A stretch of 64,000 bases of DNA. Source: Tillus elongatus. Lineage: Eukaryota > Arthropoda > Insecta > Coleoptera > Cleridae. Made by a program: the position numbers and the translations under genes. Position 1 is the stretch's first letter. Each line of letters starts with the position of its first letter. The notes under the pieces are model-generated. The model did no database searches. It was not told where the DNA came from and saw only the letters and a program-made list of their open reading frames with translations. Positions 1 to 11,864 of the stretch are shown one piece after another. Location: NCBI GenBank assembly GCA_964006375.1, contig OZ023266.1, positions 68,419,391 through 68,483,390 on the forward strand. Reading direction: 5' to 3'.

Positions 1-1029
1 ACTTAGAATTGCTTTTGGGTAAGATCTCTTCAGGGGGTAGGGGATAAATAAGGGGTGATTTGGTGAAAATTGCTTTTTTGTTCGTTAAAACTTGAGTAAT
101 AACGTTTCAGAAGTTTATGTGTACAGGAATACGACAAATTTATTTGTGGTCAAGTCGCGGACCCTAAAAAGTGAAAACATCAAAATTATAGTAATGAGAA
201 AATGAAAATTTTAATATTAGTTAATAAATTTGGTGTTATATTGGAATGAGTTGTTTTGGAATGGTAGTTGAATACTGGTGGCAGCTGCAGGAGTGCTATT
301 GATAGAAATGCAGATAGGAAAAACATAAATTGAACAACATTTTTAAACTGACATTTTATAATAATCTTTTGTTAGTTTACTTTGGAACATGAAATGAAAT
401 TCTGTTAACTGCAAGCACAAGCTTATGGTTGTTTGTAGAACACACTGTAAAATCTGAATAAACACAACATACTAATACTAATAAGACTAATACCTTTAAA
501 TCACTTACCCCATTTGTAAAATCTTCGGAACTAAAAATCGCACGCACATAATAACAACAAACAATCGATGCATTCTCTTAACACATGAAAATACACCTAA
601 TGTTATTTATTCGATAAACTAATTTTGTTTATTTAAGAAGTAAATTCACATAAATTCTTCTATAGCCTGGCACCTATGAAATAGAAGTGTAACGTCGATT
701 TAATATAGCCACAATGAATTATTGCAAGCGTGTAAGATGTAAAAAAGTATACACGCTTATCAGTAGTTTTTTTAACATTGCGACAAGATAAAGCTGATGA
801 GTGAGCTTACAGATGTGCTTATCTATGTTTTTATATTGTTTTAAAAATTATAGGCAATAAATGAATTCTTTGGTCCTGTTTAATCGTTTTTCTGTGAAAA
901 GAGACATAACTTGATTATATAATAGTTAAAATACTGTTTTTCCCTCACTTCTTGACTAAATACTTATTTAAATATTTCACTGGCATTTCGATCTTAAATA
1001 CTTACATAATGTACAGTGCCAATTTGTAA
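1..1029. other. AT-rich stretch without recognisable gene
   Basis: I see no coding motif, RNA gene or clear repeat boundary here. Stops are dense in all frames. Confidence 0.5.
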
Positions 1030-1280
1030 CTTAGAATAAATTCAGTTAACCAAATATATAGCTTCTTTTTTTAGAGAATTTTCGTAGAAAAAATTAGCTA
1101 TTGAGAACCCGACTTTTGAATTTAAATAAATCTTTAAATGGGCAAGAACCCACGTCCAGGGTTTAGTTTCAAATTTTATATTGTTCCTAAACGTCAAAAT
1201 TTTTGGGGTTGACATCTTTGGGTGAGTCGAATAAAAAGGCTTTTTCTTTCCAAACAAATGTTAACTCCTTGCCCCGACGC

Positions 1281-1309
1281 GTTTCGACCAATTAATCGGT
1301 CATCCTCAG
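1281..1309 (-). ncRNA. Hammerhead-ribozyme-like core
   Basis: The minus strand reads CTGAGGA, then one T, then stem GACC/GGTC around an AT-rich loop, then GAAAC. This fits the conserved hammerhead core CUGANGA...GAAA with one extra nucleotide between core and stem II. Penelope-like elements are known to carry minimal hammerheads. Activity is not shown. Confidence 0.45.
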
Positions 1310-1312
1310 GGA

Positions 1313-1350
1313 AATCTAGAATTTACAAGTCTTTTTGTAAATTCTAGATT
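1313..1350. repeat. Perfect 16-bp hairpin
   Basis: Arm AATCTAGAATTTACAA (1313-1328), loop of 6 nt, and the exact reverse complement (1335-1350). It lies directly beside the hammerhead-like core. Confidence 0.85.
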
Positions 1351-1551
1351 CTAATACAAAATAAGTACATATTTCATTTTCAACAAAATTTATATTAATT
1401 CTTAGGTAAATTAAATAAATATTTGAATTTTACAAAAAGCAAGAACAGAACTTTATGCTTAGTAACATGCCGTTGAGAAAGCAATTTAATTTTAAGGCGT
1501 AGGTAACTATAACTGCAACTGTCTTTTTAAATTCGCTAATGAGGAGATCTG

Positions 1552-2010
<459 letters not shown>

Positions 2011-2119
2011 AAATATCCATTTCAAATAGACCCTTCCTTTGATGCTTTGGCTGTCGGTTTAGTTAAGTTGGTGCCTTTTTTTTTGGATATTTATTTGTAG
2101 GTTTAGTGAAGTTTATGGT

Positions 2120-3365
2120 TTAACGGTCTATAATTTTTTTAGCTAATTTTCGTAGAACAAATTTGTTAATGCATTTTTTATCAAAATATGATGCGTTTAT
2201 AAAAAAACTGGACGCAGTAAGTGCGTTTTGGTAGCGAATTTTCGGTAAATTTGCAGATTAGCTCCCGAACGCTTTTCAAAAAACTGTGTTCAGAAACCTG
2301 CCTACTCCCCCACCACCCCCCCCCCCGGATCCATAAAACCCAAGAAAAATTTATTGTTCACACAACCCACAACCCCCTCTCCCCACCCCCCCCCCCCCCC
2401 CCCATGAAGTTACGGGACCAGGAGTGAATAAGGGTGCTGGGCGGGGTAGGTACTAAAAAGGAAATATGAGCAGAAAATGCGAATAAAACGGGCTTGAATG
2501 TTGTCTTTTTCACATCTTGAAGCCATATTCCCCTTAAACCCTGCCTACCCCGCAAAGCACCCATAGTCTCTCAAAAAATTTCTTGTTTACACTCCCCAAG
2601 GAAGTTACGGGACCAGGAGTGAGTAGGGGTGTATAATTTTTTTTAGCTAAATTTCGTAGAACAAATTCGTTAATGCATTTTTGAATTTTGTATCGAAATA
2701 TGATGCGTTTGTAAGAAAAAGATCTAGACGTAGTAAGTGCGTTTTGGTAGCGAATTTTAGGTAAATTTGTAGTTTAGCTCCCGAACGCTTTTCAAAACAC
2801 TGTTTTCAGAAACCTGCCTAGGGTCTCCCCTGGATCCACAAACCTCAAGAAAAATTTCTTGTTCACACTCCCCAAGGAAGTTACGGGACCAGGAGTGAGT
2901 AGGGGTGTATATTTTTTTAGCTAATTTTTATAGAACAAATTCGTTAATGCATTTTTGCCTTTTTTATCGAAATATTATACGTTTGTAAGAAAAAAAATAT
3001 GGACGCAGTAAGTGCGTTCTGGTAGCGAATTGTTGGTAAATTTGCAGTTCAGCTCCCGAACGCTTTTCAAAAAACTGTTTTCAGAAACCTGCCTAGGACC
3101 CCCCTGAATCCACAAACCCCAAGAAAAATTTCTTGTTCACACCTCCCAAGGAAGTTACGGGACCAGGAGTGAGTAAGGGTGCATATTTTTTTTTAGCTAA
3201 ATTTCGTAGAACAAATTCGTTAATGCATTTTTGCATTTTTTGTCGAAATATGATGCGTTTGTAAGAAAAAATCTGGGCGCAGTAAGTGCGTTTTGGTAGC
3301 GAATTTTCGGTAAATTTGCAGTTTAGCTCCCGAACGTTTTTCAAAAAACTGTTTTCAGAAACCTA
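2120..3365. repeat. Tandem array of ~275-bp units
   Basis: Four head-to-tail copies of a unit that begins near TTTTTTTAGCTAATTTTCGT and contains GGACGCAGTAAGTGCGTTTT and GAAGTTACGGGACCAGGAGT. Unit starts are near 2130, 2632, 2909 and 3182, giving periods of about 277 and 273 bp. The first interval is longer because extra sequence (about 2430-2600) is present. That extra piece has a relative at 53690-54010. The last unit is truncated and runs toward the mariner-like pseudogene. Confidence 0.85.
2385..2403. repeat. Poly-C tract
   Basis: A run of about 19 C within the first unit of the array, with a shorter C run near 2317. These create false proline- or glycine-rich ORFs. Confidence 0.95.
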
Positions 3366-3496
3366 CCATACCATACCGGTAATCAGATTGATAAATTTAT
3401 TTCGATGAAATATGGTACATTGTTTCTACTATAATATAGGCAACCAAGTTTGATGCCTGCTTTCATCAAAGAAAGACATTTGCTAATAAGAATATT

Positions 3497-4322
3497 TTAA
3501 AGAAAATTCGATACCATAACGCACTTGCTGCGTCCAGAGAAGTCTAGTGGGGTCAAGTCAGGTGATTTAGGCGGCCACTGTATCGGTCCATTTATACCTA
3601 TCCATTTTTCTCCGTAAGTTTCATTTAAATATTGTTGGACAATTCTTGCTTTATGCGGTGGAGCTCCGTGATGTTGGAAACACATGCTTGCTCGCAGCTG
3701 TAATGGCACATTTTCAAGCAGCACAGGAAGTTGTTCTTGGAGAAATTGCAAATATCGCTCACTATGGAAAATTCCTTCGTAAAAATATAGACCAATCAAA
3801 TGCCCGCTAGTAATACCACAATAAACATTAATTCCGAAGTGTCCTTGATGTTTAATCGGATTGACAAAATGTAAAATTTCAGTAGCCCAAATATGCTCTT
3901 TTTTTATTAGCCTTACTGTTACTAACAAAACGGCTTTCGTCCGTCCAAAACACATGCTGAAAAAAACTATTGTCATTGATCAAGTTTACCATCACTTGGG
4001 CAATATAATTAATTCTTCATTGTTGATGTTGATCTGACAAGTGTTTTAAGTTATGAAGTTTATAATCGTGATAACCATTTTCTTTCAAAATGTTTCGTGC
4101 CGAACTATATGTTAAATTCAACTCACGACAGGCTTGCCGAAGCGAGTTCCTTGAATGGTCTTCAAAATACTGCACGCTAATTGCGTTCTCTTTCAAATAT
4201 TTTTAAGCTAGGAATAACACGTTCAGGGTATCTCTGGGCGTATAACTGAACTGCTCTTCTTGGGTTCTTTTGAGATTCACCATAAACTAATAACATATCG
4301 ACTTCTTCGTTGTGCGTAAACA
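3497..4322 (-). pseudogene. Tc1/mariner-like transposase, broken
   Basis: A cut-and-paste transposase remnant. Reading starts at an ATG at 4322 (MFTHNEEVDMLLVYGESQ), and frame changes and stops follow. A middle part shows the first catalytic region as VFWTDESRF, and the main open part (3497-3976) carries the C-terminal half with PPHKARIVQQYLNETYGEKW and WPPKSPDLTPLDF. The second catalytic position, normally D in the FQHDGAPPH context of this family, reads FQHHGAPPH, so the active site is lost as well as the frame. The 3' end runs into a reversed copy (3510-3538) of a motif from the neighbouring 275-bp array, which may be the element's terminal sequence. Family assignment is firm; subfamily is not. 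Confidence 0.85.
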
Positions 4323-4570
4323 TTTTTCAAAGTGAAATGACAACAAAACAATATTTGTAAACCGTTAGTTTAATTATTGACAAATGAAACGTTGCTACGT
4401 GAGATAAAATTTTGCTATTTGTTTCTAAAGGCTTCTTGTTTATATCGTGATGGTTATGCGATTTTTTTGTTATACTTTTTCTATAAATTTGATTCATGGT
4501 CATGAGGTGAGTCTTTCAGACAAATAACTGTGAGTTCTTTTCAGTCTCAATTATTCTGACATCCATATAA

Positions 4571-5130
4571 GGCTAGATGTATTCTCTCCATAATTATAAA
4601 CGCAGACCGGTTTCACTATAATTAGAGCTTGTCAGTGCGATATACTAATTACAGTGAGAACACACCTATAAAGTAATACAGCTATGATAGCCAGCCTCCT
4701 GGAACATTGTAAGGCAGGGTCGCCATCTCGTTGCAGAACTAGGTAGTATGTTGTCACGACAGCTCCAATTAATACAAAATATTATAAAATAGAGACTGTG
4801 TACAACCAACTAACAATTTTGAAAAATTGTGAACCCTGGACCATTTCTTCCTTAATATAGGGACAATGTATGTAAGGCTAGATATATTCTCACCATAATT
4901 CGAACTGCAGACCGGTTTCGCTCTAATTATAGCTTGTCAGTGTGATATACTAATTACAGCATGAACACACCTACAAAGTAATACAAGTATGGTAGCCAGC
5001 CTTCTAGAACATTGTGAGATGTACGACAGGGTCGCCATCTGGGTGCGAAACCAGGTAGTATGTCGCCACGACAGCTGGCGACCCTGTCGCACATCTCACA
5101 ATGTTCTAGGAGGCTGGCTACCATAGCTAC
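4571..5130 (-). mobile_element. Tandem Penelope-like terminal repeats with fold-back
   Basis: Two direct copies of about 200 bp (4571-4770 and 4874-5070), each with a minus-strand hammerhead-like core (4610-4635, 4915-4940). After the second copy comes an inverted copy of its end: about 4989-5038 pairs with 5078-5125, including GGTAGCCAGCC and its complement. Tandem direct terminal repeats and inverted partial copies are known features of Penelope-like elements. No protein-coding part remains. Confidence 0.6.
4915..4940 (-). ncRNA. Hammerhead-like core (second copy)
   Basis: Minus strand reads CTGACAA, a stem GCT...AGC, then GAAAC. It departs from the consensus at one core position (A for G). 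The sister copy at 4610-4635 has the same change. Confidence 0.35.
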
Positions 5131-6500
5131 AGCTTCAGTTTCCCTTGGAATTATATTTCATTGCTTTAAATGCTTTGGTTTTCTAAAGCGCGACTTCTTT
5201 TGCATAAAAAGTCTGCCTTTTTGTTTGTTTGTTATACCTTTGCCATTTAGTTTATTTTGCATTGAGTCACATTAGGCACGCACACACTAACGCACGCAAC
5301 CAACCGCCCCCACCCACACACACGATGCAATACAATAATAAATTTTGAGAGGGTTGGTATCTATTATTCAAATAATGGAAAAGCATTAATGTTATTACTT
5401 CGTCAGTACGTTTTTTGGCTTCACTTTTGTGGTAGTGCTGCCAGTGCATGCTAGTGTTTTGCAACAAAATCATTAACCCACAAACATAAAAGCATAACTG
5501 TTGGGAAAAAAACACAAGTGTAGTGATATGAGGAAACGGAAGATTTTGCTAATGTAATGCATGAACTTCTCCAGCTTCAGTTTCTCTTGTAATTGTATTT
5601 TATAGCTTTAAATGCGTCAGTTTTCTTAAGTGCAACTTTTTTTGCATTAAGTTAGCTTTTTCGTTGTGTGTTATATCTCTGGCATTTAGTTTATTTTGCA
5701 TCGAGTCAGTGTGGCACATGTATCAAACCATGAATAACCGAATTTTATATTATATTTATATTTGAAAATTTGCCAATATACCTTATACGGACTTCCTACA
5801 AAACACTTTCATGCATGTCTTGAACAGTGAGATATTCTGATATGATCTGTGTTCATACGCCTTGCATAGTGGGACTGACGAGGTTAAAAACCGTTTATGG
5901 GAATTTAGATTGGATTGAACACTTCAGTTGGAAATTCTAATAGGCGGTTAGAATGACGTCTTCTTAAATCTAATTGACCGTTGTTTAGTAGACTCTTTTA
6001 AATCCTTCACAATCTAGCACGGGTGATACGCCGTGATCATTAATCAATGCCATCTTGCAAACGATTAAATAAGATGATGAGTGAGGCTTTTGTCCTTCTT
6101 TGTAGATATCCCGGTTTTGTCAACATCTACTAATCTGCCTTAAAGAGACTAATCCTATGCATTTTTGGAAGTCATGTTGTTGAAACTATGATATATTTCT
6201 TAACTTCTGATGGTTTTTTTTATTAGAGTTTTGACTTTGAGAACTGGCTCATTCAGTCTCTGTCAATCTTCAAAATGAACAAGTATGCATCTGACCTTGA
6301 TTTTCATTATGGAAAAACCTGCCTTAAAAATGTTAATCTAACAAGCTCTTTAACTTTTTCCTTTTAACTTCTTTTATCTCCCTATATGCTTGCTGTTTAC
6401 TAAAAATATATCTTAAAATTAAAACTTAGATACTCCACTCACATACATACGCGAGCGCATATACAGTCATGTATACGCACTCACGTCAATAGGCTTTATA
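5131..6500. other. No gene seen; short CA-rich patches
   Basis: Holds a partial direct repeat (5125-5275 resembles 5570-5710: both contain CAGTTT, TGCTTTAAATG and GCATTGAGTCA-like stretches), CA-rich patches near 5280-5320 and 6540-6590, and otherwise AT-rich sequence without recognisable coding. Confidence 0.5.
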
Positions 6501-6689
6501 CGTCCAATACTTGACACTATGTGCAGGACAGAAAATGCACATTATCTCTTCATGTGCACATACACACACACATACATATGCATACACACATCTACGCTAC
6601 GAGTTGGGACACTGGGACACTTTTCACACCAATGGAGCCTGTCATGGTGACTTTTTTTTTCAACAACACACCACGAGGGCTTACAGCCT

Positions 6690-6968
6690 AAATACTATCG
6701 TACCGTGGGTGTCGACAAGGAGGAAAGAGGCAACTTGTTAATTCTGGACTTGAAGGTTTGGAGGTTCGGGGGAGAAGGAAAAACATGTGCCGGCAAGGAA
6801 TTCCACAACTTGGAAGTCCTCGGGACAAAAGAGCGGGCATAACAAGATGTTCTATGTCTGGTGACCTGGACAGTAAAAGGGTGCATTCGCTCTGTTCCCC
6901 TGGTAGATCTGTTGGGGGCAGCAGGTGGACGAACTATGGAAGAAAGCTCCTCTGAGCAGTGCCCGTGC

Positions 6969-7034
<66 letters not shown>

Positions 7035-8613
7035 AAAGAGAGAGAGAGAGAGAGGTCACCAACGGCACGTCGGTGGGCAAGGTATGGCAGCCTTTGGGTG
7101 AGGGTAGGGTCATCGATGAGACGTATAGCTCTCTTCTAAATGGAGTCCAGGATAGCGAGTGTAGAAGCGGCAGCAGCACCCCAGATGTGGGAGCAGTATT
7201 CGAGGTTTGGTTTATTTGTGAAGTATATAAAGTACAGAGATTAGCTAGTGAAAAGTATTTGCGAGTCCGGAAGAGGAAACCTAATTTCTTAGCAGCCGCT
7301 TCTGCAATTGATGTGACATGTTGGTGCCAATTGAGATTTCGATCCACAGAGATGCCAACAAGTGAAAAGGACTCATTACTTTGAATAACTTGGTTGTTTA
7401 TTGTGATGGTTCTAGGGGTGGTGTATCTCTTATGAGAAAGAAAGCAAGACTGTGATTTGGTGGGGTTGAGTTGTACAAGATTTCTACTTCCCCAGTCTAA
7501 TATTTTTTGGAGATCCACGGAGATAGAACCCTCCAGGAGTCTGCGATCGTCATCTAGTTGGGCTAAAGAGACAGGCTTAGAATATTGTATATTGGAGTGG
7601 AGGGTGCTGTCGTCCGCATAACTGTGAACTGGGTTGGATGTGCTAGAGAGGAGGTCATTGATGTGGAGAAGAAACAAAGTAGGGGCTAAAGCTGAACCTT
7701 GAGAAACTCCTGCACGACAACAGAAATGCTCCGGTTGGAGAGGAAATTTGCTGTCCACGTACATAGTTTTGGTGGTAGGCCAGAGGCCGGTAGTTTATTA
7801 AGCAGCGCTGCGTGCCAGACCTGGTCGAATGCTTTGGATATGTCTAGAGCGACAATCTGGGATTCACCGTGTAGTTCCATAGACTTGTTCCAAGAATGGG
7901 TGACGAAGGAAAGGAGGTCGACAGTTGATATGCGCTGACGGAATCCATACTGCCTGTCGTGGATTAGACTGTGTTTTTTCAAGAAGTTTTAGTATGTCGG
8001 TGTTTATATACTTTTCCATCACTTTAGAGATGACTGAAATGAGAGAAATAGGCCTGTAGTTGCTAGGAAGCGCTTTCGATCCTTTCTTGGGGACGGGTTG
8101 TGCTCGAGCAGTTTTCTAGTTACTAGGGAATATGCCTCTATTGTAAGATGTCTGAAACAGACGAGTAAGGACAGGAGCAAGTTCTGGTGCGCATTTTTTG
8201 AAAAGAATTGCTGGGATCTCGTCAAGGCCAGAGGCTTTCCTGGTATTAAGAGAAAAGAGCATATTTCATACCTTTCTAGTTTTGAAAATGATATCCGTCA
8301 TTTTATGCGCGACATTGGGGACTGTTGGTGGTTGAACATTTGGAGGTGGGTTTAGAGTAGAATTGCCGGCGAACAACGAGGCAAAAAGTTTAGCCTTGCC
8401 CAGGGCTGTAGAAACAATTTCATCCCCTGAGACAAGATGTGGGAACGTGCTCTTGCAGAAATTATTCCCAATAGATTTAGCAAGAGTCCAGAATGGTTTG
8501 CTGCCGCTGGAGCTTAAGAGGATTTTGTTTTTGATGTGGTTATTAAACGAGTTTTTTGCCTCAGAAAGAATGCGGACATAGCGGTTTGAACATACTGGGG
8601 AGGCTGCGGTCAA
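6690..8613 (-). pseudogene. LINE reverse transcriptase, Jockey/CR1-like, broken
   Basis: Reading leftwards on the minus strand: a pre-RT part (8266-8613, FWTLAKSIGNN), the RT fingers and palm (7686-7982, DRQYGFRQRISTVDLL and VALDISKAFDQVWH), then the active-site block (6934-7764) with GVSQGSALAPTLFLLHINDL and the YADD box as HSYADDSTL. The C-terminal tail (6695-6886) ends with PRTSKLWNSLPAHVF, typical of this LINE group. At least three frame changes and stops break it, and a (TA)n plus (GA)n tract (6971-7054) sits inside the coding region between the RT and the tail. No endonuclease domain is seen upstream, so the copy is probably 5' truncated near 8613. Confidence 0.9.
6971..7054. repeat. 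(TA)n and (GA)n tract inside LINE
   Basis: (AT)n from 6971 to 7031, then AATAAA and (GA)n to about 7054. It separates two parts of the LINE coding sequence that belong together. Confidence 0.95.
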
Positions 8614-8639
8614 AAGATAACCTCTGATGTTATTTTATT

Positions 8640-9506
8640 ATAAGATTTTAATAACTTGGATCTAAAAAAATAATTAACATAGATCTTAGATATTCACTAT
8701 TGATTTTAAACAATAAATATACCTTTAATCAGCATCAGTCACACGGACTGCAACTACTTTGTTTTTACGATTAATATGCTCTAATCCCTTCACTTTCACC
8801 ATATGTATTTACAGACTTTTTCACTTTCTTTGGCTTTCTTCTCGGCCAGTTGTAGTTATAGCTATAATTTACAATTATTACTTATTACTTGAAAACAGCA
8901 GAAGTTAAACTTAATGACATTTGGAAACAAGAAGAGGTTATATATTAATACCAACTCTTTCCATCAAAAGCAACACAAGTATTGGACTAATTATATTTCT
9001 GATAGAAACAATGTGGACTTGTTTTTGCAGAACTATCCTAAATACACAACGCTGAAACTCTGTATATGTATGATTTTCAACTTAACTACTTGTTCCGGCC
9101 AATGAGTGACACAAAAATTGGACACCGCTTGTAACTCGATTTCATCAATCTTGGATTTATGCTGTTTTTGAAACAAACGCCTCAATTATCATTATTATTT
9201 TAATATGGATTAAGCTGCAAAGAAAACTATTACAACTTTTCCATTTATGATTTTTTCTAAGTTGAAAAATGTTTACTGGTGTAACTAGTGTAGATGTGAA
9301 TTACCCTATACAAAATCTAAATTTAACGGTTTCCTATTCTTACTTAAACAACTTAACATAAATTCGTGTGGAGGAGGGAGGATTAAAAATGCAAAAGTTG
9401 TAAGTAAGCAGCTTTAATAGAAATAATCCTGTAAGTGAATATAATAATTCGATTATTATTAGAGTACAAAGTAAATAAAAACAAATTTTCAAAATGATTT
9501 GTATTT

Positions 9507-9507
<1 letters not shown>
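8640..9507. other. No gene seen
   Basis: AT-rich sequence without recognisable coding or RNA features. The only short ORF is unsupported. Confidence 0.45.

Positions 9508-9583
<76 letters not shown>
9508..9583. repeat. (TA)n microsatellite
   Basis: About 76 bp of AT dinucleotides followed by CACAACA. The tract at 12990-13051 is followed by the same heptamer. Confidence 0.98.
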
Positions 9584-9587
<4 letters not shown>

Positions 9588-9959
9588 ACAGTATGATTCA
9601 TTTGGTCTTCAAGTTAATGGGGTATGTTTTAATCAGTTATATATTACACACTCTGCCATGAACACATCTTAAAATTCTATGACTGTGGTTCTATCTTTCC
9701 TAGAATATAAATTTGCATACAACTGAACCAAAACCGCACAAGCTATACATAATATAGTAACATACATATTACCCTATCAAGTTGGGCTAGAAAAATATTC
9801 AATTGATGAAGCACAACACGCAATGGGCCTAGAAATACATGTGGTGGCATGATTTAATTTGTTCGAAGGTTTGATTTTATATATTTATTTATCAGATATT
9901 GTTGTTGCCACCTACTGATCCTCTTATATCTCATGAGCTGGAGAACAAAACTGATGCCA

Positions 9960-10290
9960 CTGGCAACTGAATTTTGCAAGAGAATATTTTGCACTTTCCA
10001 CAAGAAACTAGACTACAAGAAACTACATCTCATTATTTCCTGCCATTTCGACAGTGTCTAGGCGACAAACTTTCTGGTAGATGAATTGCCAGAAGGGGAG
10101 CAATTGAGTAGCCAGCAAAATCACCGGATTTGCTTCTTTCTTTAGAGCAGCTTAAGTCTGTTATTTATAAAACAACACCTGTGGATATTATGGCCATAAA
10201 AGATGAATTGTAGTAGCGTGCAAATCACTCCCACAAAGAAGTACTTCGGAGTGTTAAGGAAGAGAATTCCAAAACAATTAACAGGTAGGT
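9960..10290 (+). pseudogene. Mariner-like transposase relic
   Basis: The plus strand, read through stops, gives a row of words typical of the C-terminal half of mariner-like transposases: RQCLGDKLSGR, RRGAIE, then PAKSPDL, QLKSVIYKTTPVDI and EVLRSVKEEF. The block around SPDL is the usual site of the third catalytic acid. Several stops interrupt it, and the N-terminal half is not visible. It is an old fossil and distinct from the copies at 3.5-4.3 kb and 49.4-50.3 kb. Confidence 0.65.
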
Positions 10291-10299
10291 GAATAAATT

Positions 10300-11344
10300 G
10301 ATGTGATTATAAAAATAAAATACAGTACAGCGTCGTATTCTCCAAAATAGGTGAAGACTGGTCATAATCAAATTGTATCGTGAACATGCAACTTCTTAAA
10401 TTGCCATCTTCGGATCCCAGAGGCGTAGCTTCAGGCATTTTCCAGTGCATTTTAAAGTGTGAGAGCAACTTTTCAAAAACTAATCAAAAACAAAAAAACT
10501 CATGTTTGAAAGGCAATTAAACGAGCTTTAAAATGAGGTGCCGTTCAAACCCTCTTCCCTATTATAATTGTAGGAGTTAAGCCGACCCCTGTTACATGGT
10601 TATGGATGAGTTAGCTACACCATAAAACTTTTCCCATCAATAATAAAATCGACTTATCTCGCGGAATCAATATTACATACCAAGACAGAGATATGAAGAG
10701 TGGAAGGTTTTACATCGACATCATGTATATACCTGCCAAAAGAGAAATTTGTGAGAAAGCCGGAAAGTTATAAACAGACTTTGATCAATTACAAGCTTTC
10801 AGAGGCCCCTCGACCGATTAAAGTCCGACATACCTATGATGAACTGAGACCACAAACAGACTCTATCAAGTTAACGCCTTAAACACATAACACTCCTCCT
10901 TGCATCGGGGATTTAAAATGACAAACAACAATATTTCGTAAATAATTCACGAATAATTTGTCATTAAAGGGGTATTAAAATGACAAACACATATATAAAT
11001 AATTCAATAATGCCTCTACTATAAAAAATTATGTTAACTGAAATATCAACTAACCGAAGTGCCAACAGAGGAATAAAATGAAACAAAATACTTTTTAAAA
11101 ATCAAGTCTGAGAACGTATTGTTTTCCCTGGAGAGCTATTTAATCCTTCCTACAAACTGCATCATGATCTTTAACAACTGCTTCAGTAACTAAGGTCATT
11201 AACAGAATGTACGCTTAAACAGAACACACTTATTTTGCTTTACCTGTGACACGAAGCCATGTCAGGGCAGACGTCACAGAGTTCAATGACTAACTAGGGT
11301 AATGGCATCAGTAATTGCCATTTGTACATTAAATCACCTTAAAT
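10300..11344. other. No gene seen
   Basis: AT-rich sequence up to the SINE target site. The short ORF at 10700-10882 has no recognisable motif. Confidence 0.45.
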
Positions 11345-11541
11345 AAGCTTTTTTAGACGCCCTCGTGGCGCAGGTGGCTAGGTGCCAGCCTGCAAAGCGA
11401 GAGGTCCCGGGTTCGATTCCCGGGCGAGCCAATTTGACTGTCTGGAAAATTTTAAAAAATATTTAATGATGGGAAAAATGTGCCATTGGCCCGAGATGCC
11501 GCAGCCAATATTAAATTAAAAAAAAAAAAAAAGCTTTTTTA
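11345..11541 (+). mobile_element. tRNA-derived SINE with 11-bp target duplication
   Basis: The body (11356-11530) starts with a tRNA-like head: A box in TGGCGCAGGTGG and a perfect B box GGTTCGATTCC inside CCCGGG...CCCGGG arms. An anticodon-loop-like CTGCAAA is present but the stems pair poorly, so it is not a functional tRNA. An unrelated tail of about 80 bp follows and ends in poly(A). AAGCTTTTTTA occurs exactly at both ends (11345-11355 and 11531-11541) as target-site duplication. The sharp ends and intact duplication suggest a fairly recent insertion. Transcription would be by RNA polymerase III from the internal boxes; mobilisation needs a LINE. Confidence 0.9.
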
Positions 11542-11864
11542 ATCAAAACTCAAGCTGGTTACACCATCTAGCAATTCCATGAATATTTAACCATAGGTGG
11601 AGATGCTCTGTACCATTTAAAGCGAGGCCATTATCTAGGCAGCCATTAACTTAACTCATAATGGCCTCAACCATCGTTTTGCAATCATATTATACTTGAT
11701 TTGCTAATAAAGTAACACAAAATTTGGCTTCATAAAAGTTTATTCTTTGATTAAAGTTTGGTTTAAACATTCTTACACGAACATCAGGTATGTATTGGGA
11801 TATAATATGAATGTTTTAGGCATTGTTTTTATTACTGTTTATAATTTTGAAAGGTGTCAATTAC

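Larger units (their letters stand above)
1030..1350 (-). mobile_element. Penelope-like terminal repeat remnant
   Basis: On the minus strand this holds a hammerhead-like core (1281-1309) followed by a GCGTCGGGGC stretch of the kind seen at Penelope-like element ends, and it ends in a short perfect hairpin (1313-1350). The stretch GAATTTTCGTAGAA near 1075 recurs at about 37150 and, in variant form, in the 2.1-3.4 kb array. Family assignment is inferred from the motif and from similar structures elsewhere in the window. No reverse transcriptase is present. Confidence 0.45.

Noticed and set aside
2300..2564. Proline- and glycine-rich ORFs
   Set aside because: Produced by poly-C runs in the tandem array.
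11357..11431. Functional tRNA gene
   Set aside because: A and B boxes are good, but acceptor and anticodon stems do not pair and an unrelated tail with poly(A) follows; it is a SINE head.
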